Assembly (NCBI GenBank): GCA_022706685.1
Contig: JAKJCA010000005.1
Coordinates: forward strand, 18,446-82,445
Direction of reading: 5' to 3'
Length of the DNA: 64,000 nt
From: Bacillota bacterium
Lineage (GTDB): Bacteria > Bacillota > Clostridia > Oscillospirales > Acutalibacteraceae
Part shown: in pieces, positions 1-8,022 of the stretch
How positions within the stretch are numbered: the first letter of the stretch is position 1
How the letters are laid out: each line of letters begins with the position of its first letter
Translations under genes and position numbers: made by a program
Notes under the pieces: model-generated
The model's input: the letters and a program-made list of their open reading frames with translations, nothing else
Told to the model about the DNA's origin: nothing
The model's database searches: none

Positions 1-4
1 TCAT
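1..4 (-). CDS. Start codon of a leftward gene cut by the window edge, probably argH
   Basis: The complement of bases 2-4 is an ATG, preceded at 8 nt by a perfect AGGAGG (complement of 13-18). A leftward gene therefore starts here and lies almost wholly outside the window. Because argG lies directly upstream and argH commonly follows argG, argininosuccinate lyase is the likeliest identity, but no coding sequence is available to prove it. A hairpin at 45-65 separates it from argG. Confidence 0.45.
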
Positions 5-40
5 CTTCTTCGCCTCCTGCTGTAAAACATCTTTGATAGA

Positions 41-65
41 AAACAGGCGGGAAATCCTCCCGCCT
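41..65 (-). terminator. Intrinsic terminator downstream of argG
   Basis: Read leftward, a 7-bp GC-rich stem (AGGCGGG at 45-51 with CCCGCCT at 59-65) is followed by TGTTTTC. It sits about 40 nt after the argG stop codon and before the next ribosome-binding site, so it may terminate or attenuate between argG and the following gene. Confidence 0.65.
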
Positions 66-106
66 TTGCGTGTTGTCGGTTCAGCCCTCCAGGGCCGCGG
101 CGGCGA

Positions 107-1339
<1,233 letters not shown>

Positions 1340-1373
1340 AAACAAACCTCCGCGAAAACGGTTATTATACGGT

Positions 1374-1401
1374 ATTATACACGTTTCATTCTAAATATCA
1401 A
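1374..1401 (-). promoter_or_regulatory. Promoter of argG
   Basis: On the minus strand, TTGATA (complement of 1396-1401) is followed after 16 nt by TATAAT (complement of 1374-1379). A second TATAAT copy lies 10 nt further downstream (1364-1369). The leader is too short for a T-box or riboswitch. Confidence 0.7.
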
Positions 1402-1425
1402 GGGTATTTTGAATATTTATTCATT

Positions 1426-2439
1426 TTAAACGAGCAAGCCTACTTTTTTGCTCACTTTGGCGAGCGTCTTCGCCGCGATGGCGCGCGCCTTGCCGCAGCC
1501 GGCGTCGATACAGGCAGCGAGGTAGCCGCTGTCTTTCATCAGGCTCAGATAACTCTCCCGCACGGGCCGCAGTTCTTCAATGACCGCCTCGGCGACGGCC
1601 GTCTTGAAATCGCCGTATCCCCTGCCTTCGAACTCCTTTTCAATCGCCGGAAAGTCCCTGCCCGTACAGCAGGAGTAAATCGCCATGAGGTTGTTGATGC
1701 CGTCCTTGCCTTCCGCATAGCGGACACAGGCCTCGGAATCGGTCACGGCGCTCTTGAATTTTTTCAGGATGACTTCCGGTTCGTCAAGAACGGAAACCGA
1801 TGCTTTGGGGTTGAGGTCGGATTTCGACATTTTTTTAGCCGGATCCTGCAGCGACATGATTCTGGCGCCGACCTTGCCGATATAGGCCTCCGGCACGGTG
1901 AACGTCCTGCCGTAAAGCTGGTTGAACCGCTCGGCGATATCCCGAGTAATCTCCAGATGCTGCCGCTGGTCCTCGCCGACGGGGACAAAATCGCTGTTGT
2001 AAAGCAAAATATCGGCCGCCATGAGCACGGGATATGCGAACAGGCCGACGTTGACGTTCTCCTCATGGGCGGCGGCTTTCTCCTTGAACTGCGTCATGCG
2101 CGAGGCTTCGCCGAACTGCGTGTAGCAGTTGAGTATCCATGCCAGCTGCGCGTGCTGTTCAACGCGGCTCTGGACAAAAACGATGTTTTTCTCCGGATCA
2201 AGGCCGATGCTCAGCAGCATGGCGAATATCTCCAGCGACTGGCGGCGGAAAACCGCGGGCTCGGGGCGAACCGTCAGCGCGTGTAGGTCCGCGACGCCGA
2301 AAATGCAGTCGTTGAGTTCGGACATCTCTTTCCAGTTTTTCAGCGCGCCAAGGTAGTTGCCCAGCGTCGGCATCGCGGTCGGCTGGATAAGGCTGAAAAC
2401 CCTCTTCTTTTTTTCGGGCGGGGACAGGTGGCTCTCCAT
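1426..2439 (-). CDS. trpS: Tryptophanyl-tRNA synthetase
   Basis: This class I aminoacyl-tRNA synthetase charges tRNA-Trp. The 337-aa protein carries the TrpS N-terminal signature PTAMPTLGNYLGALKNW, with TLGNYLG in the HIGH region. The KMSKS loop appears as KKMSKSD, followed by the usual C-terminal helical region. The ATG at 2439 is preferred because GGAGG lies 8 nt upstream; a longer reading would overlap the upstream aminotransferase gene. It is 29 nt downstream of that gene and likely cotranscribed with it. The leader contains no T-box. Confidence 0.96.
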   Translation of the reverse strand: MESHLSPPEKKKRVFSLIQPTAMPTLGNYLGALKNWKEMSELNDCIFGVADLHALTVRPEPAVFRRQSLEIFAMLLSIGLDPEKNIVFVQSRVEQHAQLAWILNCYTQFGEASRMTQFKEKAAAHEENVNVGLFAYPVLMAADILLYNSDFVPVGEDQRQHLEITRDIAERFNQLYGRTFTVPEAYIGKVGARIMSLQDPAKKMSKSDLNPKASVSVLDEPEVILKKFKSAVTDSEACVRYAEGKDGINNLMAIYSCCTGRDFPAIEKEFEGRGYGDFKTAVAEAVIEELRPVRESYLSLMKDSGYLAACIDAGCGKARAIAAKTLAKVSKKVGLLV

Positions 2440-2468
2440 GAATATTTCCTCCGGTTTGTTTTGTCGTT

Positions 2469-3665
2469 TCAAAGGGCCGCGCGCGTTTCGGCCGCGGCTT
2501 CGGCGAGCAGCGACACGCCTTTGACGATGTTTTCGTCGCTCGGCGTCGAGAAGTTCAGCCGTACCGCCTGCGTGCGTTCGTTTTCATCGACCATAAAGGC
2601 GGAACCCGGGACGATGGCGACCTTTTTCTGCACCGCGAGCCGGCAGAAGCCGGGCATGTCGACGCCTTCGGGGAGCAGGCCCCAGACGAACAGGCCCCCT
2701 TGCGGGCGGTGGAAGGAGAAGAACCCGCCCAGCCGGCTTTCGAGCTGGTCGCACATCAGGGTCAGTTTGCGCGCGTAGATGGCCTGGATTTTTTTGATAT
2801 GGCCCTCAAAATCCGTGGTTTCCATCCATTGGTCGACAAGCATCTGGTTGAGCATCGGCGTGTGCACGTCGCTGGTCTGTTTGCCGACCGTCATTTTCGA
2901 GATAACCGAACTTTCGGCGCAGGCGAATCCGACGCGCAGGCCGGGCGACAGAATTTTCGAGAAAGACCCGGCGTAGATGACGATGCCCTCGGTGTCCATA
3001 CTCTTGATGGAAGGGAGGTGTTCGCCCATGACGCGCAGGTCCCCGTACGGGTTGTCCTCCAAAATCATGACGCCGCGCGCTTTTGCGAGTTCATACAGGC
3101 GCTTCCTTTTGGGCAGAGACATCGTCGCGCCCGACGGATTCTGGAAGTTCGGGATGGTATAAATCAGTTTAGCCCGCTTTTCACGCGCAAGCACCGCTTC
3201 GAGGCCGTCGATATCCATGCCGTCCGCCTCGACCGGAACGCCGGCCAGTTTCACGCTGTAGGAGCGGAAACAATTCAGCGAGCCGATAAAGGACGGCGCC
3301 TCGCACACGACGGTGTCGCCCTCGTTGCAGAATACTTTGCACGCGAGGTCGACGACCTGCTGCGCGCCGCTGGTGACCATGACGGAATCGAAATCCCGCC
3401 CGATGGCATGCCTGCTTTTGATATACTCCGCGATGCGCCGGCGCAGGGGGTCGTAACCCTCGGTGACGCCGTACTGCAGCGCCTCGACGGGACGCTCGCG
3501 CAAAATGCGCGCGGTAATCTCACGGATATCGTCCACCGGGAAGGCCTCCGGTGCCGGATTGCCGGCGGAAAAGGCGATGACTTCCGGATCGGAAGTCGCC
3601 TTGAGGATTTCACGGATGGCGGACGGTTTCAAGGATGAAATCCGGTCCGAAAAAATATACTCCAC
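2469..3665 (-). CDS. PLP-dependent class I/II aminotransferase (2-aminoadipate/aromatic type)
   Basis: A fold-type I aminotransferase of about 398 aa, related to LysN/aromatic aminotransferases and to the enzymatic half of MocR proteins but without a DNA-binding domain. The opening FSDRISSLKPSAIREILK is typical of this group. The PLP lysine is in GSFSKILSPGLRVGF, and ILEDNPYGDL supplies the aspartate that pairs with the PLP ring nitrogen. It probably transaminates amino acids with 2-oxoglutarate; the substrate cannot be read from sequence. The start is uncertain: GTG 3665 (GGCGG 8 nt upstream), TTG 3671 and GTG 3674 are all in frame. It is the first gene of an operon with trpS. Confidence 0.85.
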   Translation of the reverse strand: MEYIFSDRISSLKPSAIREILKATSDPEVIAFSAGNPAPEAFPVDDIREITARILRERPVEALQYGVTEGYDPLRRRIAEYIKSRHAIGRDFDSVMVTSGAQQVVDLACKVFCNEGDTVVCEAPSFIGSLNCFRSYSVKLAGVPVEADGMDIDGLEAVLAREKRAKLIYTIPNFQNPSGATMSLPKRKRLYELAKARGVMILEDNPYGDLRVMGEHLPSIKSMDTEGIVIYAGSFSKILSPGLRVGFACAESSVISKMTVGKQTSDVHTPMLNQMLVDQWMETTDFEGHIKKIQAIYARKLTLMCDQLESRLGGFFSFHRPQGGLFVWGLLPEGVDMPGFCRLAVQKKVAIVPGSAFMVDENERTQAVRLNFSTPSDENIVKGVSLLAEAAAETRAAL

Positions 3666-3697
3666 GCACAACACCGCCGTTCAAAAGGTTAAATCAG

Positions 3698-3726
3698 ATT
3701 TTAGCATACGCCCCCGCAATTGTAAA
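3698..3726 (-). promoter_or_regulatory. Promoter of the aminotransferase-trpS operon
   Basis: On the minus strand, TTTACA (complement of 3721-3726) lies 17 nt from TAAAAT (complement of 3698-3703), which is preceded by TG in the extended -10 position. It overlaps the -35 of the divergent promoter for the HAD gene. Confidence 0.65.
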
Positions 3727-3748
3727 ATACGGGCGCCTGTGTTACCAT
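3720..3748 (+). promoter_or_regulatory. Promoter of the HAD phosphatase gene
   Basis: TTGTAA (3720-3725), a 17-nt spacer and TACCAT (3743-3748). The predicted transcription start would be at about 3755, immediately before the GGAGG, leaving a very short leader. Confidence 0.5.
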
Positions 3749-3768
3749 AACTGACCGGAGGAATGATC

Positions 3769-4428
3769 GTGGATAAAAAATTCGACGCGGCGCTCTTTGA
3801 TTTTGACGGTACCATCGCAGATACGGGCAGGGGTATTTTCAACGGCGTTTATAAAGTGATCGAGACCATGGGCATTGACCCGCCGCCGCAGGAAAAACTG
3901 AGATATTTTATCGGGCCGCCGCTGCACGACAGCTTCCGTACCGCCTTCGGTTTGGATGAAGAACAGTGTCTGGCCGCCGTGGCCATTTACCGGGAATACT
4001 ACTCCGCCCGGGGCATTTTTGAACTGACGATATACGACGGCATGGAAGAACTGTTGAGAAAACTGAAAGCACGGGGCGTCAAACTCGGAATATCCAGTTC
4101 CAAGCCCGAGGTCTTTTTGAAAAGAATCGTCGAGCATTTCGGCTTGACGGAACTTTTCGATGTGGTCGCAGGATCCGATATCAACTACATCCATTCGGAT
4201 AAATCGCTCATTATCCGCCGCGCGACGGAAACGATGCGTCTGCCGGAGGACGCGAGGGTGCTGATGGTCGGCGACCGCTGCTTCGACATCAACGGCGCAA
4301 AAAAAGCCGGCGTGTACAGCGCCGGGGTGCTGTTCGGTTACGGCAGCCGGGAAGAGTTCGAGGAAGCCGGCGCGGACTATATCGTAGCAAGCCCGGATGA
4401 ATTATTTGAGATCGTCACCGGCGAATAG
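3769..4428 (+). CDS. HAD-superfamily phosphatase, phosphoglycolate phosphatase-like
   Basis: A soluble 219-aa HAD hydrolase of subfamily IA. Motif I is FDFDGT (nucleophile D11, acid/base D13), motif II lies in GISSSKPE, and motif IV is MVGDRCFDINGAKKAG. The helical cap, with IGPPLHDSF, resembles Gph and PpaX phosphatases. It probably hydrolyses a small phosphomonoester, but the substrate is not determinable. The start is set at GTG 3769, 7 nt after GGAGG (3757-3761); an ATG at 3763 is only 1 nt from the Shine-Dalgarno sequence and is a decoy. It is monocistronic, with its own promoter and a bidirectional terminator. Confidence 0.88.
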   Translation: MDKKFDAALFDFDGTIADTGRGIFNGVYKVIETMGIDPPPQEKLRYFIGPPLHDSFRTAFGLDEEQCLAAVAIYREYYSARGIFELTIYDGMEELLRKLKARGVKLGISSSKPEVFLKRIVEHFGLTELFDVVAGSDINYIHSDKSLIIRRATETMRLPEDARVLMVGDRCFDINGAKKAGVYSAGVLFGYGSREEFEEAGADYIVASPDELFEIVTGE

Positions 4429-4443
4429 GCATAACAACGCGGT

Positions 4444-4479
4444 AAAAGCGCTCCGAGGAAAACCGGAGCGCTTTTTTTA
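4444..4479. terminator. Bidirectional terminator
   Basis: A 12-bp stem (AAAAGCGCTCCG at 4444-4455 with CGGAGCGCTTTT at 4464-4475) is followed by a T run on both strands. It serves the convergent HAD and endonuclease/phosphatase-family genes. Confidence 0.9.
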
Positions 4480-4502
4480 GGTTGCGGGGGGCACATTCCC
4501 GG

Positions 4503-5273
4503 TTAATCAATTTCCACATCCGCGTAAACCGGAAAATGGTCCGACACAAACCTGCCGTCGACCCCTTCGGTCACCACGCGGTAAACGAGGGGTTTCACGC
4601 GGCCGCTAACCAGCACATAGTCGATGACACCGACGCTGCCCGACGGCACCCGGAAATGATGGAAGGTGTCGCTGTGCATCGTGTCGGGGGCAAGGAACTT
4701 GGCGTCGCGCAGCACGCCGCCCGTCAGTTTTTCGTAAAGGGGGCTGCCTTCGAAAAGGTTGAAGTCGCCTGTGCAGACAACGGGCATATCGAATTCGGCC
4801 GCTTTTTTTAAAACCAAATCGAGGCCCTTTTCCCTCGCCGTGTCTCCCCTGTGGTCGAGGTGCGTGTTGATATGGGCGTAACGTTGGCCGCTTTGCTTAT
4901 TTTCAAGCACCGCCCAGGTACAGATGCGTATGCAGGCCGCGTCCCAGCCCATCGAGGGCTTTTCCGGCGTGGCGGACAGCCAGAAGGTGCCCGAATCGGC
5001 GGTCCGGTACTTGTCTTTGAGATAAAATACGGCGGCATACTCCCCCCGTTTTTTGCCGTTGTCGCGGCCGACGCCTATAAAATCATAGGACGGGAGATTT
5101 TTCACCAGCCATTTCATCCATTCGGGCGTGGCTTCCTGTACGCCCAGAGAATCCGGCATCAGGGATAGGATGCTTCGGACGGCGATATCGCGCCGTTTCT
5201 CCATACGGTGCTCTCCATGCCCGCCGCACAGCAGGTTGAAACTCATGATCCGGACACTGTTTTTCCCGTTCAA
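4503..5273 (-). CDS. Endonuclease/exonuclease/phosphatase-family hydrolase
   Basis: A 256-aa protein of the EEP superfamily (DNase I/exonuclease III/inositol phosphatase fold) with no signal peptide. Motifs in order: RIMSFNLLCGG, GVQEATPEWM (metal-binding Glu), THLDHRGD, CTGDFNLFEGSPLYEKL and the C-terminal SDHFPVYADVEID catalytic Asp-His. Members act on nucleic acids, phosphoinositides or sphingomyelin; the substrate here is unknown. The start is set at TTG 5273, 7 nt after GGAGG; the ATG at 5279 is only 1 nt from the GGAGG. The same decoy arrangement occurs at the HAD gene. A strong promoter lies upstream. Confidence 0.85.
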   Translation of the reverse strand: MNGKNSVRIMSFNLLCGGHGEHRMEKRRDIAVRSILSLMPDSLGVQEATPEWMKWLVKNLPSYDFIGVGRDNGKKRGEYAAVFYLKDKYRTADSGTFWLSATPEKPSMGWDAACIRICTWAVLENKQSGQRYAHINTHLDHRGDTAREKGLDLVLKKAAEFDMPVVCTGDFNLFEGSPLYEKLTGGVLRDAKFLAPDTMHSDTFHHFRVPSGSVGVIDYVLVSGRVKPLVYRVVTEGVDGRFVSDHFPVYADVEID

Positions 5274-5293
5274 GGCCATTCCTCCCGTGAAAA

Positions 5294-5312
5294 CCGGGCA
5301 TTCGCCCGGCTG
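5294..5312 (-). promoter_or_regulatory. Leader hairpin in front of the EEP-family gene
   Basis: In the 5' leader, CCGGGC and GCCCGG form a 6-bp stem with a 4-nt loop followed by TTTT, immediately before the ribosome-binding site. It resembles a small attenuator, but it is short and could be chance. Confidence 0.35.
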
Positions 5313-5321
5313 CTGACTGTT

Positions 5322-5350
5322 ATTGTATGGCCGGCAGGCCGCCGTGTCAA
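5322..5350 (-). promoter_or_regulatory. Promoter of the EEP-family gene
   Basis: TTGACA (complement of 5345-5350), a 17-nt spacer and TACAAT (complement of 5322-5327): a near-consensus sigma-A promoter. Confidence 0.8.
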
Positions 5351-5381
5351 CGCGGCCGCCGAAAAAGCGGCATGGAACGGG

Positions 5382-5408
5382 AAAAGCGCCCCGGATTGCT
5401 CCGGGGCG
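5382..5408 (-). terminator. Intrinsic terminator after the zinc-ribbon gene
   Basis: Leftward, GCGCCCCGG and CCGGGGCGC form a 9-bp stem around a 6-nt loop, followed by TTTT. It ends the sigma factor-tRNA-like element-zinc ribbon transcription unit. Confidence 0.85.
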
Positions 5409-5431
5409 CCCGTTCGCATACTCTGTAAGAG

Positions 5432-5710
5432 TTATGCCTGGTCCCTCATCTCAGCGAAACAAGCGCTGCAGTAGACGGGGCGGTCTTCGCGGGGTTTGAA
5501 CGGAACCTTCGCGGCCGCTCCGCATTTGGCGCAGACGGCGTCGAACTGCTCGCGTTCACCGCGGCTGGCGTTCTTCCTGTTGTCGCGGCAAGCTTTGCAG
5601 CGCTGGGGTTCGTTGGTGAAACCCTTCTCGGCATAAAACTCTTGCTCGCCCGCTGTGAAAGTGAATTCGCTGTTGCAGTCCTTGCAGATGAGTGTCTTGT
5701 CTTCGAACAT
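5432..5710 (-). CDS. Double zinc-ribbon protein (CxxC-x17-CxxC domain)
   Basis: A 92-aa protein with four CxxC knuckles: C9/C12 and C38/C41 form the first ribbon, C60/C63 and C81/C84 the second. C63 to C81 are separated by exactly 17 residues, matching the CxxC-x17-CxxC domain found in many Firmicutes and Chloroflexi. The ribbons probably bind zinc structurally, perhaps to contact nucleic acid or protein; the function is not known. The ATG at 5710 has GAGG about 8 nt upstream. It is the last gene of a unit with the sigma factor and is immediately preceded by a tRNA-like sequence. Confidence 0.85.
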   Translation of the reverse strand: MFEDKTLICKDCNSEFTFTAGEQEFYAEKGFTNEPQRCKACRDNRKNASRGEREQFDAVCAKCGAAAKVPFKPREDRPVYCSACFAEMRDQA

Positions 5711-5736
5711 TTTTTTGACCTCGCTTGAATAATATT

Positions 5737-5801
5737 TGCCCTTGGCCGGAATCGCACCGGCACCTTTGGATGAACAACGCTCTACTTTAAGCTACGCGGG
5801 C
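5737..5801 (-). ncRNA. tRNA-like element lacking a normal anticodon arm
   Basis: Reading leftward from 5801, the 65-nt sequence has the order of a tRNA. A partial acceptor stem (GCCC with GGGC) comes first. A D-arm-like stem of GCTT with GAGC follows. A perfect 5-bp T-stem (GCCGG with CCGGC) encloses the 7-nt loop TGCGATT. Only 16 nt separate the D-arm from the T-arm, against about 22 in a normal tRNA, so a 5-bp anticodon stem cannot form; a 3-bp TTG/CAA hairpin could. No CCA is encoded. It starts 5 nt after the sigma-factor stop codon and ends about 26 nt before the zinc-ribbon start. It is either a decayed tRNA or a structured intergenic RNA within the operon; the symmetry of the T-arm argues for retained structure. 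Confidence 0.5.
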
Positions 5802-5805
5802 ATAT

Positions 5806-6357
5806 TCAACTGTTTTTGAGTTTTCGCCTGGCTCTTTGGATGGCGTTCGCCGCGGCTTTCACACCCGAACCGAGGTGCGCGGCGGTTTGTGCGGCGGTCA
5901 TACCCGAGAAAGAACAGCGGAATGCTTCTCGCTCGAAATCGGTCAGCCCAGTGTAATATACTTCAATGAGCTTTTCCGCGATTTCGTCCGCTTCGGCAAC
6001 ACGCTCCGGATCAGATTCGCCGGGAACGGATGTGTTTTCGTCGAGCGGGCAGGTATCGTTGAGAACACTGTGTTTTTTTGCCAGCTGGGTTCTCAGGCAG
6101 GAGGCAAGGCGGTTATTGATACAGGCGTAGGCGTAGGTCCTTAGGGATGCGCCGCAATCCGGCCTGAAAGAGCAAACCGCCGACAGGAACGCGATGAGCC
6201 CCTCCTGGACAAGGTCGTCGGTTTCGAGCCCGGGGACTCTCATCGACTTCGCTCTGGCTTTGACGAAAGGAACCACCTGTTTGACCAGGGCCGTCATTGC
6301 CGCGCTGTCACCGCGCTGCGCGAGTTCAACAAGGAGGGGATCGAAGCTTTCGCTCAT
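5806..6357 (-). CDS. RNA polymerase sigma factor, SigH-like (sigma-70 family)
   Basis: A 183-aa sigma factor. Region 2 contains TDDLVQEGLIAFLSAVCSFRPDCGASLRTYAYACINNRL, close to the Spo0H/SigH pattern (DDLVQEG, F.P, ASF..YA). A variable linker rich in Asp/Glu follows, then region 4 with a helix-turn-helix (MTAAQTAAHLGSGVKAAANAIQRARRKLK). It should direct core polymerase to a stationary-phase, competence or sporulation-like promoter class, although it is shorter than typical SigH (about 215 aa). The ATG at 6357 has GAGGTG just upstream, and a near-perfect promoter lies at 6395-6423. A tRNA-like element and a zinc-ribbon gene follow in the same direction. Confidence 0.85.
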   Translation of the reverse strand: MSESFDPLLVELAQRGDSAAMTALVKQVVPFVKARAKSMRVPGLETDDLVQEGLIAFLSAVCSFRPDCGASLRTYAYACINNRLASCLRTQLAKKHSVLNDTCPLDENTSVPGESDPERVAEADEIAEKLIEVYYTGLTDFEREAFRCSFSGMTAAQTAAHLGSGVKAAANAIQRARRKLKNS

Positions 6358-6394
6358 GGGTGCACCTCAGCCGAGAACGCATTCGCGCTTTATG

Positions 6395-6423
6395 ATAATA
6401 GCGCGGAAAAATCCTTTTGTCAA
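6395..6423 (-). promoter_or_regulatory. Promoter of the sigma factor-zinc ribbon unit
   Basis: TTGACA (complement of 6418-6423), a 17-nt spacer and TATTAT (complement of 6395-6400). A poly-T/poly-A tract lies immediately upstream and could act as an UP element. The match is to sigma-A rather than to an autoregulatory SigH promoter. Confidence 0.85.
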
Positions 6424-6627
6424 CTGTTTTTTTAGTTTTTTTGAATAATGTTGAAACGGAAAGCCTTGATAAATAAAGAAACACATAGATATTGAGGCGA
6501 ACGGCCGCAACCGGCGGAAGGCGACGCAAGATATAGCGCTGGATTTTTTCGGCCGACATCACGCTTTTAAGCGGAAAAGCGGAAAGGCCGCGGGAAAAAC
6601 CGGCATCTCAACGCCGGCTGCCTGTCA

Positions 6628-6656
6628 TTGACACGCGCGCCGAAGGGTGGTATCGT
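6628..6656 (+). promoter_or_regulatory. Promoter of the URO-D-like gene
   Basis: TTGACA (6628-6633), 17-nt spacer, TATCGT (6651-6656); the start of transcription would be near 6663, about 33 nt before the start codon. Confidence 0.7.
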
Positions 6657-6695
6657 TCGATTTGACGGGACAGAAAGACGAAAGGAAGCTTAGCG

Positions 6696-7937
6696 ATGGA
6701 CTTTTCGGCAAAAGACAGGGATATCATCAGACGCCTTGCCTCCCGCTATATGGAATACGCTTGCCTGAGCGTTCAACGGGAAAAAATGGAATGGTGGAAA
6801 GCGCTCAACCGCGGCAAACCCGTGCGGCCGATGATTGCCATCGACCAGCTGCCCCTGAACGAACTCAACGCGCAGGGCGAGCTCGACTGCCTTTGCGAAG
6901 ACGGGTTTTGCCGTATGCTCGAAGCCCCGCTGCGGCTGGCGGTTTACAAATGGGAACACTTCCCCGCGGATATGGTGCTCGAGCCCTTTATTACCGTGCC
7001 GAAAAACATCCGTTGCTCCGGCTACTCCATAGGGGCCGATGAAACGACGCTCGCCACCGACGAAGCGAACGGCGTGGTTTCGCACAAGTATAAAAACCTG
7101 ATCAAGACGTTCGACGATATCTCGAAAATCAAAGATGTCCATTACGAGCACGACGAAGAAACCAGCCGCCTCTGGCTTGACGGCGCCGCGGCGCTTCTGG
7201 ACGGGATCGCCCCGGTACGGCAGAGCGGCGGAGTGCAGTTCCACCTCGGCGTGTGGGACACGCTGTCGACCCTGATGGGGGTTGACCAAATCTATTACGA
7301 CATCCTCGACCGCCCGGATTTTATCCACGCGGTCATGGAAAGAATAACAAGCGCCCTGCTCAACGGCATTGAGGAAGCCGACCGGCTCGGCCTTTGCGAC
7401 GACACGGCCAACACCTGCCACTGTTCTTACTGCTATACCGACGAACTGCTGCCCGATTTCGGAGCGGGAAAGGGTCCGCGCGCGCAAAACGCGTGGGCGT
7501 TCGGCATGGCGCAGCTGTTCACCTCCGTTTCGCCCGCGGTGACGGCGGAGTTTGAAATCCCGTATATCTCCCGCATGGCCGAGCGGTTCGGCATGCTCTA
7601 CTACGGCTGCTGCGACCGGCTGGACGACCGCCTGGACTTGGTTAAGCAAATCCCGCATCTCAAAAAGGTGTCCTGCAGCCCGTGGAGCGACCGCGAGAAG
7701 TTCGCTGAGGCCATCGGACCCGGTCTGGTGATGTCGGTCAAACCAAACCCGGCGCTGCTGGCGATGGATACTTTTGATCCCGTCGCTGTCAAAAAGGATT
7801 TGGATGCGGCGCTCGACGCCGCGAAGCGCAACAATGTTTGCATCGAGTTCATCCTCAAAGACATTTCCACCGTTCGTTACGAGCCGCAACGGCTGACGCG
7901 GTGGGCCGAAATCGCCCTGAGGGCGGCGGAATCATAA
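6696..7937 (+). CDS. Uroporphyrinogen decarboxylase (URO-D) family protein
   Basis: A soluble 413-aa protein of the URO-D/MtaA-like TIM-barrel superfamily. The central part (FHLGVWDTLSTLMGVDQIYYDILDRPDFIHAVMERIT) and the C-terminal SVKPNPALLAMDTFDP region follow the clostridial orphan URO-D pattern rather than canonical HemE. It is longer than HemE (about 340-360 aa), and no other heme gene is near. In Clostridia such proteins are often corrinoid-dependent methyltransferases or of unknown role; no corrinoid protein gene is adjacent. The ATG at 6696 follows AAAGGAAG. It appears monocistronic, with its own promoter and a shared terminator downstream. Confidence 0.8.
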   Translation: MDFSAKDRDIIRRLASRYMEYACLSVQREKMEWWKALNRGKPVRPMIAIDQLPLNELNAQGELDCLCEDGFCRMLEAPLRLAVYKWEHFPADMVLEPFITVPKNIRCSGYSIGADETTLATDEANGVVSHKYKNLIKTFDDISKIKDVHYEHDEETSRLWLDGAAALLDGIAPVRQSGGVQFHLGVWDTLSTLMGVDQIYYDILDRPDFIHAVMERITSALLNGIEEADRLGLCDDTANTCHCSYCYTDELLPDFGAGKGPRAQNAWAFGMAQLFTSVSPAVTAEFEIPYISRMAERFGMLYYGCCDRLDDRLDLVKQIPHLKKVSCSPWSDREKFAEAIGPGLVMSVKPNPALLAMDTFDPVAVKKDLDAALDAAKRNNVCIEFILKDISTVRYEPQRLTRWAEIALRAAES

Positions 7938-7969
7938 CGCCGGATATCCGAAATGCATGGCAAAAATAT

Positions 7970-8003
7970 GGGAGGCGGAGCAAGTTTGCGCCGTCTCCCC
8001 TTG
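7970..8003. terminator. Terminator between the convergent URO-D-like and GH42-like genes
   Basis: A 9-bp stem with one G-T pair (GGGAGGCGG at 7970-7978 with CCGTCTCCC at 7991-7999) is followed rightward by CTTG and TTTC. It lies between the two convergent stop codons. Confidence 0.6.
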
Positions 8004-8022
8004 TTTCGGAGCAGCGGAAAGT

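Larger units (their letters stand above)
6358..6695. other. Divergent intergenic region between the sigma factor and URO-D-like gene
   Basis: This 338-bp stretch holds the leftward sigma-factor promoter, an AT-rich tract at about 6410-6475, and a small hairpin at 6599-6616 (CCGGC with GCCGG). The rightward URO-D promoter lies just past the hairpin. I see no further gene or RNA in it. Confidence 0.6.

Noticed and set aside
2437..2472. Longer start of trpS at 2472
   Set aside because: It would overlap the aminotransferase end; GGAGG is correctly spaced only for ATG 2439.
5737..5801. Calling this element a functional tRNA
   Set aside because: The region between D-arm and T-arm is about 6 nt too short for an anticodon arm, the acceptor has two mismatches, and no CCA is encoded, so I call it only tRNA-like.
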